Source: Azospirillum endophyticum (lineage in GTDB: Bacteria > Pseudomonadota > Alphaproteobacteria > Azospirillales > Azospirillaceae). Taken from it: a DNA stretch of 64,000 nt. The notes beneath the pieces were generated by a model, which saw only the letters and a program-made list of their open reading frames with translations, did no database searches and was not told where the DNA came from. The stretch is taken from assembly GCF_016595245.1 (NCBI RefSeq), contig NZ_JAENHM010000070.1, positions 1 to 64,000 on the forward strand. Reading direction: 5' to 3'. Shown piece after piece: positions 33,377 to 41,632 of the stretch (within the stretch, counting starts at the first letter, position 1; the number at the start of each line of letters is the position of its first letter). Both the position numbers and the translations under genes were made by a program.

Positions 33377-34513
33377 GTGCAGCCGCCAGCCGATACCCCA
33401 CAGGACCGCAGGTCCTGCGAGTCACAGGACCGGAGGGGCCGCGACCGTATCCGCCCGCCGGCCACCACCGGCGGCGCCGCGGTCCGTCTGCACCCCCCGC
33501 CATCGGCGGAGGAGGACGGGCGCGACGCGCTGCACATCCTGCCCCTGTCGATCCTGCCGCTGGAAACGCCCGGGCTGCGCCGGGCGCGGCTGATCAAGAA
33601 CGTCCGGCTGGAGACGGTGGCGGAGCTGTTCAACGACAGCCAGACCGGCAGCGGCCAGATCGGCATCGACCAGCTGCCGAAATGCTTCGACGCCGGCGGT
33701 CCGGGATTCCGCCGCGACCTGCGCAAGATCCTGCGGATCGGCGAGTCCGCCAGCTTCGATGTCTACAGCCTGCGGCTGGAACTGCGCCGCCTGAACATCG
33801 ACGTCGAGGAAAGCGACGCCCTGCGCCTCTCCGCGGGCAAGCGGGCGGAACTGACCAGCTACATGCGCGTCTTCACCCGGCCGCTGGTCGAGCATGTCTA
33901 TGGCGTGCGGGGCGCGGACATCGCCAGCATGGACGATCTTGTCCGCCTGTTCGCCCAGCCCGACGTCGAGGAGGCGCGGCGCCGGCTGCAACTGACCGCC
34001 GACCGGCTCGATATTCCGCTTGGGGAGATCCCGGCCTTCCTGGAAGAGTATGCCGACATCTTCCTGTCGCTGGCCTATTTCAAGCGCTGCCTGGACGACA
34101 TCGTGCCCGACGTGCAGGGCTTCCTCGGCTGGATGGCGGAGCTGTTCCAGGTCAGCGACGTGCGCCGCGACATCCGTCAGGCCCGCATGCTGGACGAGAT
34201 CGGCCGCGACCTGACCGACATCTCGACCTCCATCACCGGCCGGTTCGAGAGCTTCGACAACCGCTCCCGCGACTTCTGGCGCGACATCAACCCGCAGAGC
34301 TTCCGCAGCATCCGCGACCTGATCGTCACCCATCACCTGACCATCGGCGGCGTGCTGTGCGGGCTGGCGGTGAAGATGAATTTGTGGAAGCACCGCTTCG
34401 CCCGCGGCGGCGGCCCGGTGCGCCGGCTGGAGTTCATCCGCTCGGAAATCCTGCCGGGGCTGGCCCACATCAAGACCATCGAGCAGGCGTCGCGGAACAA
34501 CATGGGCCTGTGA
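33377..34513 (+). CDS. Conserved-looking hypothetical flagellar-operon protein
   Basis: A 378-aa protein that I do not recognise. The GTG start is backed by a strong ribosome-binding site (GGGAGGAG, eight bases before). The first 60 residues are polar and proline-rich. The rest is helical and rich in leucine and arginine (RLELRRLNIDVEESDALRLSAGKRAELTSYM, LAYFKRCLDDIVPDVQGFLGWMAELF). It has no signal peptide; one moderately hydrophobic stretch (HHLTIGGVLCGLAVKM) is near the C-terminus. It is the last gene of the flagellin operon, so a flagellar role is likely by position only. Confidence 0.65.
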   Translation: MQPPADTPQDRRSCESQDRRGRDRIRPPATTGGAAVRLHPPPSAEEDGRDALHILPLSILPLETPGLRRARLIKNVRLETVAELFNDSQTGSGQIGIDQLPKCFDAGGPGFRRDLRKILRIGESASFDVYSLRLELRRLNIDVEESDALRLSAGKRAELTSYMRVFTRPLVEHVYGVRGADIASMDDLVRLFAQPDVEEARRRLQLTADRLDIPLGEIPAFLEEYADIFLSLAYFKRCLDDIVPDVQGFLGWMAELFQVSDVRRDIRQARMLDEIGRDLTDISTSITGRFESFDNRSRDFWRDINPQSFRSIRDLIVTHHLTIGGVLCGLAVKMNLWKHRFARGGGPVRRLEFIRSEILPGLAHIKTIEQASRNNMGL

Positions 34514-34955
34514 GCGGGGCGAGGGGGAACTCACCCCGCAAAAATCGGTCCCCCGCCCTTGTTTTGAAAGTCGAAACCCACATCTATCCGAGTGTCGGCG
34601 GAGACGCCGCGCTCCCAATGCGACACCGCGTGACGAGGCCCCCTTCACGGCCGGCGCGGCAACTTCGGTGATCTTCCCTTGATCTAAGTTCCCTGGTTTG
34701 GCGACCTGCCTCGGGATCGCCAACGCTCTCCTCTCCGGCTTCGTGACGCGCAGGCCGCCGCGACCCTCCCCCGTGTCGTGGCGCCGCCGGTGGAGCCGGA
34801 GAGGACCCCCTTTCCCCAAGTTCCGAGCTTTGCATCCGCGAGCGATGCGCGCACGCCGGCAGCGTCGAATGCCGGCATTCGAGAAGCCGATCCATCGGAT
34901 CGGTAGTCGACGCATGCCCCCGCGCATCCGGCGCCGGGCCGCCATAAGGAACCCC
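34514..34955. other. Gene-free region between the flagellin operon and hflX
   Basis: No convincing gene is seen in this 442-base stretch. Reading frames exist on both strands, but their codon use is poor. An AAGGA ribosome-binding site for hflX lies near its end. hfq, which usually precedes hflX, is not present here in whole or in part as far as I can see. Confidence 0.4.
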
Positions 34956-36314
34956 ATGGGTACCCATCTGAACACCGAGTCCGAAGCCACCCGTACCCCG
35001 CCGTCCAGCCTGGGCCGCGCCCTCGTCCTCCACCCGGTCCTGCGCGGCGGCGAAACCGGCCGCAGCCCGGAAGCCTCGCTGGAGGAGGCGGTCGGCCTCG
35101 CGGCGGCGATCGACCTCGACGTGGTGCAGGCCGCCGTCGTCAAGGTCAACCAGCCGCGCCCGGCCACCCTGCTGGGCGGCGGCGCCATCGAGCAGCATGC
35201 CACGCTGATCGAGGACGCGCGCGAGGCGGGCGAGGCCATCGACCTCGTCGTCGTCGACCATGCGCTGACCCCGGTGCAGCAGCGCAATCTGGAGAAGGCC
35301 TTGCGAGCCAAGGTCATCGACCGCACCGGCCTGATCCTGGAGATCTTCGGGGCCCGCGCCCGTACCCATGAAGGCCAGCTCCAGGTCGAACTGGCGTCGC
35401 TGACCTACCAGAAGTCACGGCTGGTGCGGTCCTGGACCCACTTGGAACGCCAGCGCGGCGGCTTCGGCTTCCTCGGCGGCCCCGGTGAATCGCAGCTCGA
35501 GCTCGACCGCCGCCTGATCGGCAACCGCATCGTCAAGATCAAGCGGGAGCTGGACGACGTCCGCCGCACCCGCGGCCTGCACCGCAAGGCGCGCGCCAAG
35601 GTGCCCTACCCGGTGGTGGCGCTGGTCGGCTACACCAACGCCGGCAAGTCGACCCTGTTCAACCGGATGGCCGGCGCCGACGTCTTCGCCAGGGACCTGC
35701 TGTTCGCGACGCTCGACCCGACCATGCGTCAGGTGGTGCTGCCGTCCGGGCGCAAGGTGATCCTGTCCGACACGGTCGGTTTCATCTCCGACCTGCCCAC
35801 CCATCTGGTCGCGGCCTTCCGCGCCACGCTGGAGGAGGTGCAGGCGGCCGACATCATCCTGCATGTCCGCGACATCGCCCACCCCGACACCGAGGCCCAG
35901 AAGGCCGACGTGGAGGCGATCCTGGCCGATCTCGGCATCGATCCGGAGCGCGACCCGCGCGTGGTCGAGGTTTCCAACAAGATCGACCTTCTGGACGGGG
36001 CGGAGCTCGACGCCGTGCTCGCCCGCGCCGAACGGTCCGGCAACGCCTGCGCGCTGTCCGCCGCGACCGGCGAACGTCTGGACAGGCTGTTCCGCATCCT
36101 CGACGACCGGATGACCGCCGGCCGCGAACTGGTGGAGCTGGATGTCGAGCATGGCGACGGCGCGACGCTCGCCTGGCTCTACGCCCATGGCGAGGTGGTC
36201 GGCCGCAGCGACGACGACAGCCACGCCCATTTGCGGGTGGCGATCAAGCCGGCGACGCTGGCCCGCATGGCTCCTCCCGGGGCCCGTGCCGGGCAGGAGC
36301 GAGCCGCGGCCTGA
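34956..36314 (+). CDS. hflX: GTPase HflX
   Basis: Ribosome-associated GTPase that splits stalled or hibernating ribosomes. The 452-aa protein has the N-terminal HflX domain (VKVNQPRPATLLGGGAIEQ, VVVDHALTPVQQRNLEKAL, VIDRTGLILEIFGARARTHEGQLQVELASL), the RGGFGFLGGPGESQLELDRR linker, and the G domain with GYTNAGKSTLFN, DTVGFISDLP and SNKIDLL. The frame is open further upstream, but MGTHLNTES with AAGGA before it is the natural start. The usual hfq-hflX pairing is missing. A clear terminator follows. Confidence 0.93.
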   Translation: MGTHLNTESEATRTPPSSLGRALVLHPVLRGGETGRSPEASLEEAVGLAAAIDLDVVQAAVVKVNQPRPATLLGGGAIEQHATLIEDAREAGEAIDLVVVDHALTPVQQRNLEKALRAKVIDRTGLILEIFGARARTHEGQLQVELASLTYQKSRLVRSWTHLERQRGGFGFLGGPGESQLELDRRLIGNRIVKIKRELDDVRRTRGLHRKARAKVPYPVVALVGYTNAGKSTLFNRMAGADVFARDLLFATLDPTMRQVVLPSGRKVILSDTVGFISDLPTHLVAAFRATLEEVQAADIILHVRDIAHPDTEAQKADVEAILADLGIDPERDPRVVEVSNKIDLLDGAELDAVLARAERSGNACALSAATGERLDRLFRILDDRMTAGRELVELDVEHGDGATLAWLYAHGEVVGRSDDDSHAHLRVAIKPATLARMAPPGARAGQERAAA

Positions 36315-36340
36315 TCGCGGCTTTCAAAACCTGAAAAGAC

Positions 36341-36370
36341 GGGGCTGCCGGAAACGGCGGCCCCTTTTTT
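36341..36370 (+). terminator. Rho-independent terminator of hflX
   Basis: A ten-pair stem (GGGGCTGCCG / CGGCGGCCCC, one G-U pair) with a GAAA-type loop is followed by TTTTTT. It lies 26 bases after the hflX stop codon and just before the end of the convergent transporter gene. Confidence 0.9.
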
Positions 36371-36398
36371 ATTCGGGGCGCGGGAATCGTCGGAACGC

Positions 36399-37694
36399 TC
36401 ACTCGCCGGGGATCGCAACACGGGGCTTGGAGGCGGTGTCCGGGCTGTCCGGCTTGCGGCTCTGGCGGAACACTGCCAGCGTGATGAAGAAGGCCAGCAG
36501 ATCGAAGACGGTGAGGCAGGCGAACAGCGGTTCGTAGCCGATGGTGTTGGCAAGCTGGCCGATGACCAGCGAGAACAGCAGCCCGCCGGTCCAACCGAAC
36601 ATGCCGCCCAGGCCGGTGATCGTCGCGACCTCGTTCTTCTCGAAGGCGTCGGTCACGATGGCGTACAGCAGGCCGGACAGCATCTGGTGGGCGAAGGAAC
36701 CCAGCGAGAAGAGCAGGATCGCGGTGAGCGGGTCGCTCGCGAAGCTGATGAGGCCCGGGCCGATCATGCAGACCGCGCCGATGCCGACGCCGGCGATCCG
36801 CGAGTTGATCAGCGACATCCTGAAGGTTCGGGTGAGGTAGGGCGACAGGTAGCCGCCCAGCACCCCGCCGACGTCCGCCGCCAGGAAAGGCAGCCAGCCG
36901 AACAGCGCGAACTGCTTGATGTCCATGCCGCGCACGGTGACCATGTACATCGGAATCCAGAAGCTGAAGGTCTGCCAAGCCGGTTCCGACAGGAAGCGGG
37001 CAAGCGCGATGCCCCAGAACTTGCGGCGGGAGAGGATGTCCCGCAGGGCCGGGCGGGCGTCTCCGGTCGACGGCTCCTGGCCCGCCTGGATATACTCGTA
37101 CTCTTCCTTGCTCAGTCGCGGGTGCTTGTCCGGATTGTCGTAAAGAACAAGCCAGATCCCCGCCATGGCGACGCCGAGAAGGCCGGTGACGATGAAGGAC
37201 GCCTGCCAGCTCCACGTCACCGACAGCCAGATCACCAGCGGCGTCGCGATCATGGCGCCGATCGAGGTTCCGGTGTTGAACCAGCCCGTGGCGATGGAGC
37301 GTTCCTTGGCCGGAAACCACAGGGTCGACGCCTTCACGCCCGATGGGATCGCGGCGGCTTCGCTGAAGCCCAGCATGGCGCGGAAGACCGCCATGGAAAC
37401 CCAGCCGCCGGCGAAGGCGTGCAGCGCCGCGGCGGTTCCCCACAGCAGCGCGAACAGCGCATAGCCGAATTTCAGCCCGATCACGTCGGTCAAGTACCCG
37501 CAAACCGGCTGCATGATCGTGTAGGCGATCTGGAAGGCGGCGACGATATAGGAATATTCCTGGGTGGTGAAATTCAGAACTTCTTTGAGTTGCGGCGCCA
37601 AGACACCCAGGGCATTACGGTCGATATAATTAATGATGGTGCCCAGGGTCACCAGACCGATGATCCACCACCTGACGTTACCGATTTTCCGCAT
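36399..37694 (-). CDS. MFS transporter, anion:cation symporter (hexuronate/glucarate) type
   Basis: Inner-membrane uptake transporter with 12 predicted helices and 431 aa. MRKIGNVRWWIIGLVTLGTIINYIDRNALGVLAPQL is the typical start of ExuT/GudP-like proteins, and AFRAMLGFSEAAAIPSGVKASTLWFP-type sequence (loop 4-5) supports the ACS family. Likely substrates are sugar acids. It is transcribed divergently from an isomerase gene, an RpiB-like gene and a GntR regulator, which together look like a carbohydrate catabolic module. Confidence 0.85.
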   Translation of the reverse strand: MRKIGNVRWWIIGLVTLGTIINYIDRNALGVLAPQLKEVLNFTTQEYSYIVAAFQIAYTIMQPVCGYLTDVIGLKFGYALFALLWGTAAALHAFAGGWVSMAVFRAMLGFSEAAAIPSGVKASTLWFPAKERSIATGWFNTGTSIGAMIATPLVIWLSVTWSWQASFIVTGLLGVAMAGIWLVLYDNPDKHPRLSKEEYEYIQAGQEPSTGDARPALRDILSRRKFWGIALARFLSEPAWQTFSFWIPMYMVTVRGMDIKQFALFGWLPFLAADVGGVLGGYLSPYLTRTFRMSLINSRIAGVGIGAVCMIGPGLISFASDPLTAILLFSLGSFAHQMLSGLLYAIVTDAFEKNEVATITGLGGMFGWTGGLLFSLVIGQLANTIGYEPLFACLTVFDLLAFFITLAVFRQSRKPDSPDTASKPRVAIPGE

Positions 37695-38086
37695 ATCGTC
37701 CTCCCACTCCTTTGCCGAGATGTTTTTTGCTGATCGTCAACGGGCGTACGAAGCCGGTCCATGCCGGTGGTGACCATCGGCCTGGGGCGTCGACACGGGT
37801 TCCGGTCATGCGAGCGAAGGGACAAGGTTGGTCCCGGCGCGGCTTCCGTCGGTGGCCGGCCCCTCCATCGTGACTTTTATCGACAATAAACATGACGGAG
37901 GAGACGAGGCAACGGATTTCTGCGTATTTACGACGATGGACTGCAGCGGCCAAGCATTCATACGGCCATTCGAGAGCCATATATGATCTTTAACGTAAAA
38001 AGACGAAACCACTTGCGTTGCGGACGCTATGCATATTATCGGGAAAGAACAGGGCAAAAAACCATTATCGACGAGAGGGTCAGGGA
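37695..38086. promoter_or_regulatory. Divergent control region of the sugar module
   Basis: This 392-base stretch carries no gene and separates the transporter from the isomerase operon, so both promoters should lie here. Candidate operator-like inverted repeats are TTTATCGACAATAAA at 37876 and CATATATG near 37979; either could bind the GntR-type regulator. A ribosome-binding site (AGGGTCAGGGA) precedes the isomerase start. Confidence 0.35.
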
Positions 38087-38911
38087 ATGAAACTCGCCAT
38101 CACGGCCGCCGAAACCGCAGCCGCCCACGCACCCATCGTTCTGCGCGGCCCCTTTGCGGACACCATGCGTCAGGCGGCCGGCATCGGTTTCGACGCGGTG
38201 GAGTACCACCTGGCCGATCCCGATACGCTGGACATCTCCAGGATCCGTCATGTGGCGAAGGCCACCGGCATGGCCGTCGCCTCCATCGGGACTGGACCGG
38301 CCTACATCCACGACGGCCTTTCATTAACCAGTCCGGACGCCGGTGTCCGCGGTGCGGCGGTCGGACGGATGCTGCGCTTCATCCGGCTTGCCCACGCGTT
38401 CGACAGCGTCGTCATCATCGGCCTCATCAAGGGACAGATCCGCGAGTGCGGCGATGCCGCGGCCTATGATCGTCATCTGGCATCGGCATTGGAGAACTGC
38501 CTGCCGCTGGCCGGGGAGCTCGGGGTGACCCTGGTCCTGGAGGCGATGAACCGCTACGAGTGCGACACGCTCAACACCATCGACGAGTGTCTGGAGTTCG
38601 TGAAGCGCTTCAACTCGGACCGGCTCAAGATCCATATCGACACATTCCACATGAACATCGAGGAAGGCGATATACGCAAAAGCATCGAAGCTGGCGGAGC
38701 CCGCATCGGCCATGTCCATATCGCCGACAGCAATCGGATGTGGCCGGGGCGTGGGCATTACGATTTCCTGGAAACCGTTCAGACCTTGAAGGCGATCGGC
38801 TATACTGGTGCTTTGTCGGTGGAATGCCTTGCGCGGCCCACGCCCGAAGAAGCCGCCCAAGGTGCGCTGGATACCCTTCGGATGGTCACCGGCGCGGTCC
38901 GTCAACCCTGA
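38087..38911 (+). CDS. Sugar phosphate isomerase/epimerase (xylose isomerase-like TIM barrel)
   Basis: A 274-aa TIM-barrel protein of the AP-endonuclease 2/xylose isomerase-like superfamily, which interconverts keto- and aldo-sugars or epimerises ketoses. Metal-binding positions expected in the family are visible: Glu in LVLEAMNRYE, Asp and His in KIHIDTFHMNIEE, His in IGHVHIADSNR, and Glu in ALSVECLARP. The sequence GRGHYDF matches the conserved (P)GxGxxDF motif. It is transcribed with the RpiB-like gene and is divergent from the transporter. The substrate is unknown; ketose 3-epimerase or hydroxypyruvate-isomerase-like activity is possible. Confidence 0.82.
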   Translation: MKLAITAAETAAAHAPIVLRGPFADTMRQAAGIGFDAVEYHLADPDTLDISRIRHVAKATGMAVASIGTGPAYIHDGLSLTSPDAGVRGAAVGRMLRFIRLAHAFDSVVIIGLIKGQIRECGDAAAYDRHLASALENCLPLAGELGVTLVLEAMNRYECDTLNTIDECLEFVKRFNSDRLKIHIDTFHMNIEEGDIRKSIEAGGARIGHVHIADSNRMWPGRGHYDFLETVQTLKAIGYTGALSVECLARPTPEEAAQGALDTLRMVTGAVRQP

Positions 38912-38959
38912 GACGTCTTCCTCGCCCCGCGAGTCTGAAGCCGCCGCATCGTCAGAGGA

Positions 38960-39451
38960 ATGAGCATGGGTGTCGCGGTCAAGGTTGCCCTGGCGTCGGA
39001 TTCGTCCGGGTTCAGGCTGAAGGAAGCCGTAAAGGCATATCTGCAGGCGACCGGCTACGAGGTCGTCGACGTCGGCCAGACGTCCGAGGACGGTCCCGTC
39101 TCCTACGTCGACGCCGCTTCCTCGCTTGCCGGGGCGGTCCAGAGCGGGCCGTGCCGACGCGGCATCGTCATCTGCGGCACCGGTGCCGGCGTCAGCCTAG
39201 TGGCGAACAAGTTCAAGGGCATCTACTGCGTGCCGTGCGAAAGCCTCTACACGGCGCAGCGGAGTTCGCTGATCAACAACGCCAACGTCCTGGCGATGGG
39301 CGAGCGGATCGTCGGCCATGAGATGGCTTGCGAGATGGCCGGGGCCTGGCTGAGGAACGGCTGGTGCGACGGCTTCGACGGCGAGCGGCGGGAAAGGAAC
39401 ATGCGCGGCTTCCAGGCCTTGCAGGAGATCGAGGGGCGCAACTTGAAATAG
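38960..39451 (+). CDS. RpiB/LacAB family sugar-phosphate isomerase, divergent
   Basis: A 163-aa protein (an ATG at codon 3 is an alternative start) of the ribose-5-phosphate isomerase B fold. The catalytic-cysteine loop VICGTGAGVSL (Cys72) and the ANVLAMGERIVG motif are kept. However, the DHAG motif of RpiB is DSSG here (residues 14-17), and the histidine-bearing loops are altered (CESLYTA, SLINNANV). These substitutions suggest a substrate other than ribose-5-phosphate, such as a tetrulose or other pentulose phosphate. It lies between the TIM-barrel isomerase and the GntR regulator. Confidence 0.82.
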   Translation: MSMGVAVKVALASDSSGFRLKEAVKAYLQATGYEVVDVGQTSEDGPVSYVDAASSLAGAVQSGPCRRGIVICGTGAGVSLVANKFKGIYCVPCESLYTAQRSSLINNANVLAMGERIVGHEMACEMAGAWLRNGWCDGFDGERRERNMRGFQALQEIEGRNLK

Positions 39452-39558
39452 CATCGACGACAGGCGCCGTCTTCCGTTGGGGAATGGCGCCGGCCGGTGA
39501 TAGCGGTTAATGTCCTGGGTCGGGATTTACGCACGCACTTCGTTGTCGGGGCCTTCGC

Positions 39559-40497
39559 ATGGCAAAGTCCAACACCCTTCTGAAGCGCACCACCAACGCG
39601 CTGCTGGACCTGATCGCGGAGGCCGCCCCGAACACGGCGCTTCCGTCGGAAAGCGAGCTGTCCCGGACGCTCGGTGTCAGCCGCACCACCGTTCGCGGCG
39701 CGCTCCACCAGTTGGAGGAACGGGCGATCGTCGCCCGCACCGGCAACCAAGTGACGTTGGCCCGCCGGCCCGGGGAGCAGGACCATTTCGCCGACGCCCA
39801 GACCGTCACCACCCAGGAGCGGATCGAGCAGATGCTGATGGAGCGGATGCTCCGCGGCGGCTGGGCGCCGGGCCATGAATTCTCCGAAAGCGATCTTGCT
39901 CGGGCCTGCGGGGTCAGCACCGCGTCCGTCCGCGAATTCCTGATCAGCTTTTCGCGCTACCAGCTGATCGAGAAGCGGTCGCGCAGCGGCTGGCGCCTGC
40001 TCGGGCTGGACGTCCAGTTCGCCAACGAGGTCGCCGACATGCGCGCCCTCATCGAGCTGTCCGCGATCCAGCAGATCTTCCCGGCCGGCGAACCACGATG
40101 GGTCGACCGGATCGACGGCTTTCTCGATCGCCATTACGACCTTCAGACCTCCATCGACAGCAAGTACCTCGACTTTCCGGCGCTGGACCGGGAGTTCCAC
40201 TCCTTCCTGATCACCCACATGCGGAACCGCTTCGCCAGCAAGTTCGTCGACGTCATCGCCTTCACGTTCCACTACCACTACAAGTGGAACTCCGACGATC
40301 AGAAGCTTCGGGTCATGGCATCCCTGGGCGACCATATCGGCATTCTGGAAGCCTTGCGCATGAACAACATGATCCTTGCGAAGGAGCGGCTCGCGGCCCA
40401 CCTCGCCGCATCGCGCAGCAGCCTGATCCAGTCCTTGAAGGAGAACGACGTTCAGCGGGCCGAGCTGCGTTTGGAGCCATCCGGCGCGGCGGGCTGA
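39559..40497 (+). CDS. GntR/FCD family regulator with two winged-helix domains
   Basis: A 312-aa transcription factor, probably the local repressor of the sugar module. It contains two GntR-like winged helices in a row: residues 8-68 (LPSESELSRTLGVSRTTVRGALHQLEERAIV) and 88-148 (MLRGGWAPGHEFSESDLARACGVSTASVREFLISF). A helical FCD-type effector domain follows (about 155-300) with DREFHSFLI and the DHIGILEALRMNN histidine region. Ordinary FadR-type regulators have only one winged helix. Its 3' end overlaps the convergent YbaN-type gene by 46 bases. Confidence 0.85.
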   Translation: MAKSNTLLKRTTNALLDLIAEAAPNTALPSESELSRTLGVSRTTVRGALHQLEERAIVARTGNQVTLARRPGEQDHFADAQTVTTQERIEQMLMERMLRGGWAPGHEFSESDLARACGVSTASVREFLISFSRYQLIEKRSRSGWRLLGLDVQFANEVADMRALIELSAIQQIFPAGEPRWVDRIDGFLDRHYDLQTSIDSKYLDFPALDREFHSFLITHMRNRFASKFVDVIAFTFHYHYKWNSDDQKLRVMASLGDHIGILEALRMNNMILAKERLAAHLAASRSSLIQSLKENDVQRAELRLEPSGAAG

Positions 40498-40943
40498 TCG
40501 CCGGCATCCGCAGCTCCCGCCTCTTCGGCCGCCCGCATATCGGCGGAGCGGGCGTCGACGAATGGGGCCGGCCGGGAAATCACGTAAACCGCGGCCCCAG
40601 CCATGACCAGGCCGGTGCCGGCGAGCACCGGGTATCCGGGCGAAGCCAGGGCCAGCACGGCGAAGCTGGACGACATCCCGCCGACCGCCATCACCTTGGC
40701 CTTGACCGGGATGGCGCCGCGGTCCTGCCACTCGCGCACCGCCCGGCCGAAGCGCGGGTCGTTGCGCATCCGCTCGCGCAGTTCGGGATTGCCGCGGGCA
40801 TAGGCCCAGCCGGCGACCAGCAGGAAGGGAACGGTGGGCAGGATGGGCAGGAAGGCTCCGGCGGTCGCCAGCCCCACCGCGCCGTGGCCGACCAGCAGCC
40901 AGAGCCGCCGCCGTCCCTTTCCCATGCCGTCGCTTCCGTCCAT
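40452..40943 (-). CDS. YbaN/DUF454 family inner-membrane protein
   Basis: A 163-aa membrane protein. GHGAVGLATAGAFLPILPTVPFLLVAGWAYARGNPELRERM is the hallmark of the DUF454 (YbaN) family, followed by FGRAVREWQDRGAIPVKAKVMAVGGM. Two further hydrophobic stretches follow, then a charged alanine-rich tail. The family has no established function. The tail overlaps the end of the GntR gene on the other strand, which may mean that the extreme C-terminus is not conserved. Confidence 0.85.
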   Translation of the reverse strand: MDGSDGMGKGRRRLWLLVGHGAVGLATAGAFLPILPTVPFLLVAGWAYARGNPELRERMRNDPRFGRAVREWQDRGAIPVKAKVMAVGGMSSSFAVLALASPGYPVLAGTGLVMAGAAVYVISRPAPFVDARSADMRAAEEAGAADAGDQPAAPDGSKRSSAR

Positions 40944-41023
40944 CGCCCGACCGCCCGCTCATCCTGCATCCCGGTTCCGGATCATTGAACCGCGCCCGGC
41001 GGTGCCGCGCAAGTCGGGGTTGG

Positions 41024-41632
41024 TCACGAGTCCTTGCGCACCACCCCCGGCGCGCCGGCCTTTGCCGTCGCTTCCAGGCTGTAGAGTTTCGCCAGCAGTT
41101 GCGGTGCCGGCCGTTCGCCCGTCGGCACCGAGGCTGTCGCCGCCGCCGCCTCCGTGGCGGCGGATTTGCGGCGCAGCGCTTCCGCCAGCGATTGGGGGGA
41201 GGGCAGGGACGGATCACTGCCGTCTCCGCCGCCGTTCATCCAGGGCAGGGCGCCCGCCGGCGCACCCTGTACCGCCGTCTCCGTTTCATCCTCCAGCAGG
41301 CTGCCGATATGGCCCAACACGCTGTCGCCGGTGACCTCCTCGAAGGCCACCATGGCGGCGCTGCCGATCAGGCCGGGCAGGCCGCCGAACAGGAAACCGC
41401 CGGCCAGCCGCGCCGGGATCGAGATATCCTCCCCTGCCACCTCGCGGTAGACCGACGACACCACCGGCAATTGCTGGAGCGGGTTGACCACGTCGAGCAA
41501 ATCCTCGAAGCCGACGCTCATCCTGTCGGCCAGCGTCTCCTCCGGTTCCGCGGGCGGTTTGCGCTGGGCGGTCGGCGGGCTGACGGCCTGGGCGGCCAGT
41601 CTCGTATCAACGCTTCTCGTATTGACGCTCAT
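41024..41632 (-). CDS. Unknown protein translationally coupled to fliI
   Basis: A 202-aa protein that I do not recognise. Its start overlaps the fliI stop codon (ATGA), placing it where fliJ is found in many bacteria, but it does not have the all-coiled-coil character of FliJ. The centre carries NPLQQLPVVSSVYREVAGEDISIPARLAGGFLFGGLPGLIGSAAMVAFEEVTGD, with one glycine-rich hydrophobic stretch that could insert in a membrane. Both ends are polar and alanine-rich. A flagellar export or basal-body role is suggested only by coupling to fliI. Confidence 0.6.
   Translation of the reverse strand: MSVNTRSVDTRLAAQAVSPPTAQRKPPAEPEETLADRMSVGFEDLLDVVNPLQQLPVVSSVYREVAGEDISIPARLAGGFLFGGLPGLIGSAAMVAFEEVTGDSVLGHIGSLLEDETETAVQGAPAGALPWMNGGGDGSDPSLPSPQSLAEALRRKSAATEAAAATASVPTGERPAPQLLAKLYSLEATAKAGAPGVVRKDS

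Noticed and set aside
34698-34955. Extended N-terminus for hflX
   Set aside because: The upstream codons are Arg/Pro-rich with poor codon use, while the ATG at MGTHLNTES has a proper ribosome-binding site.
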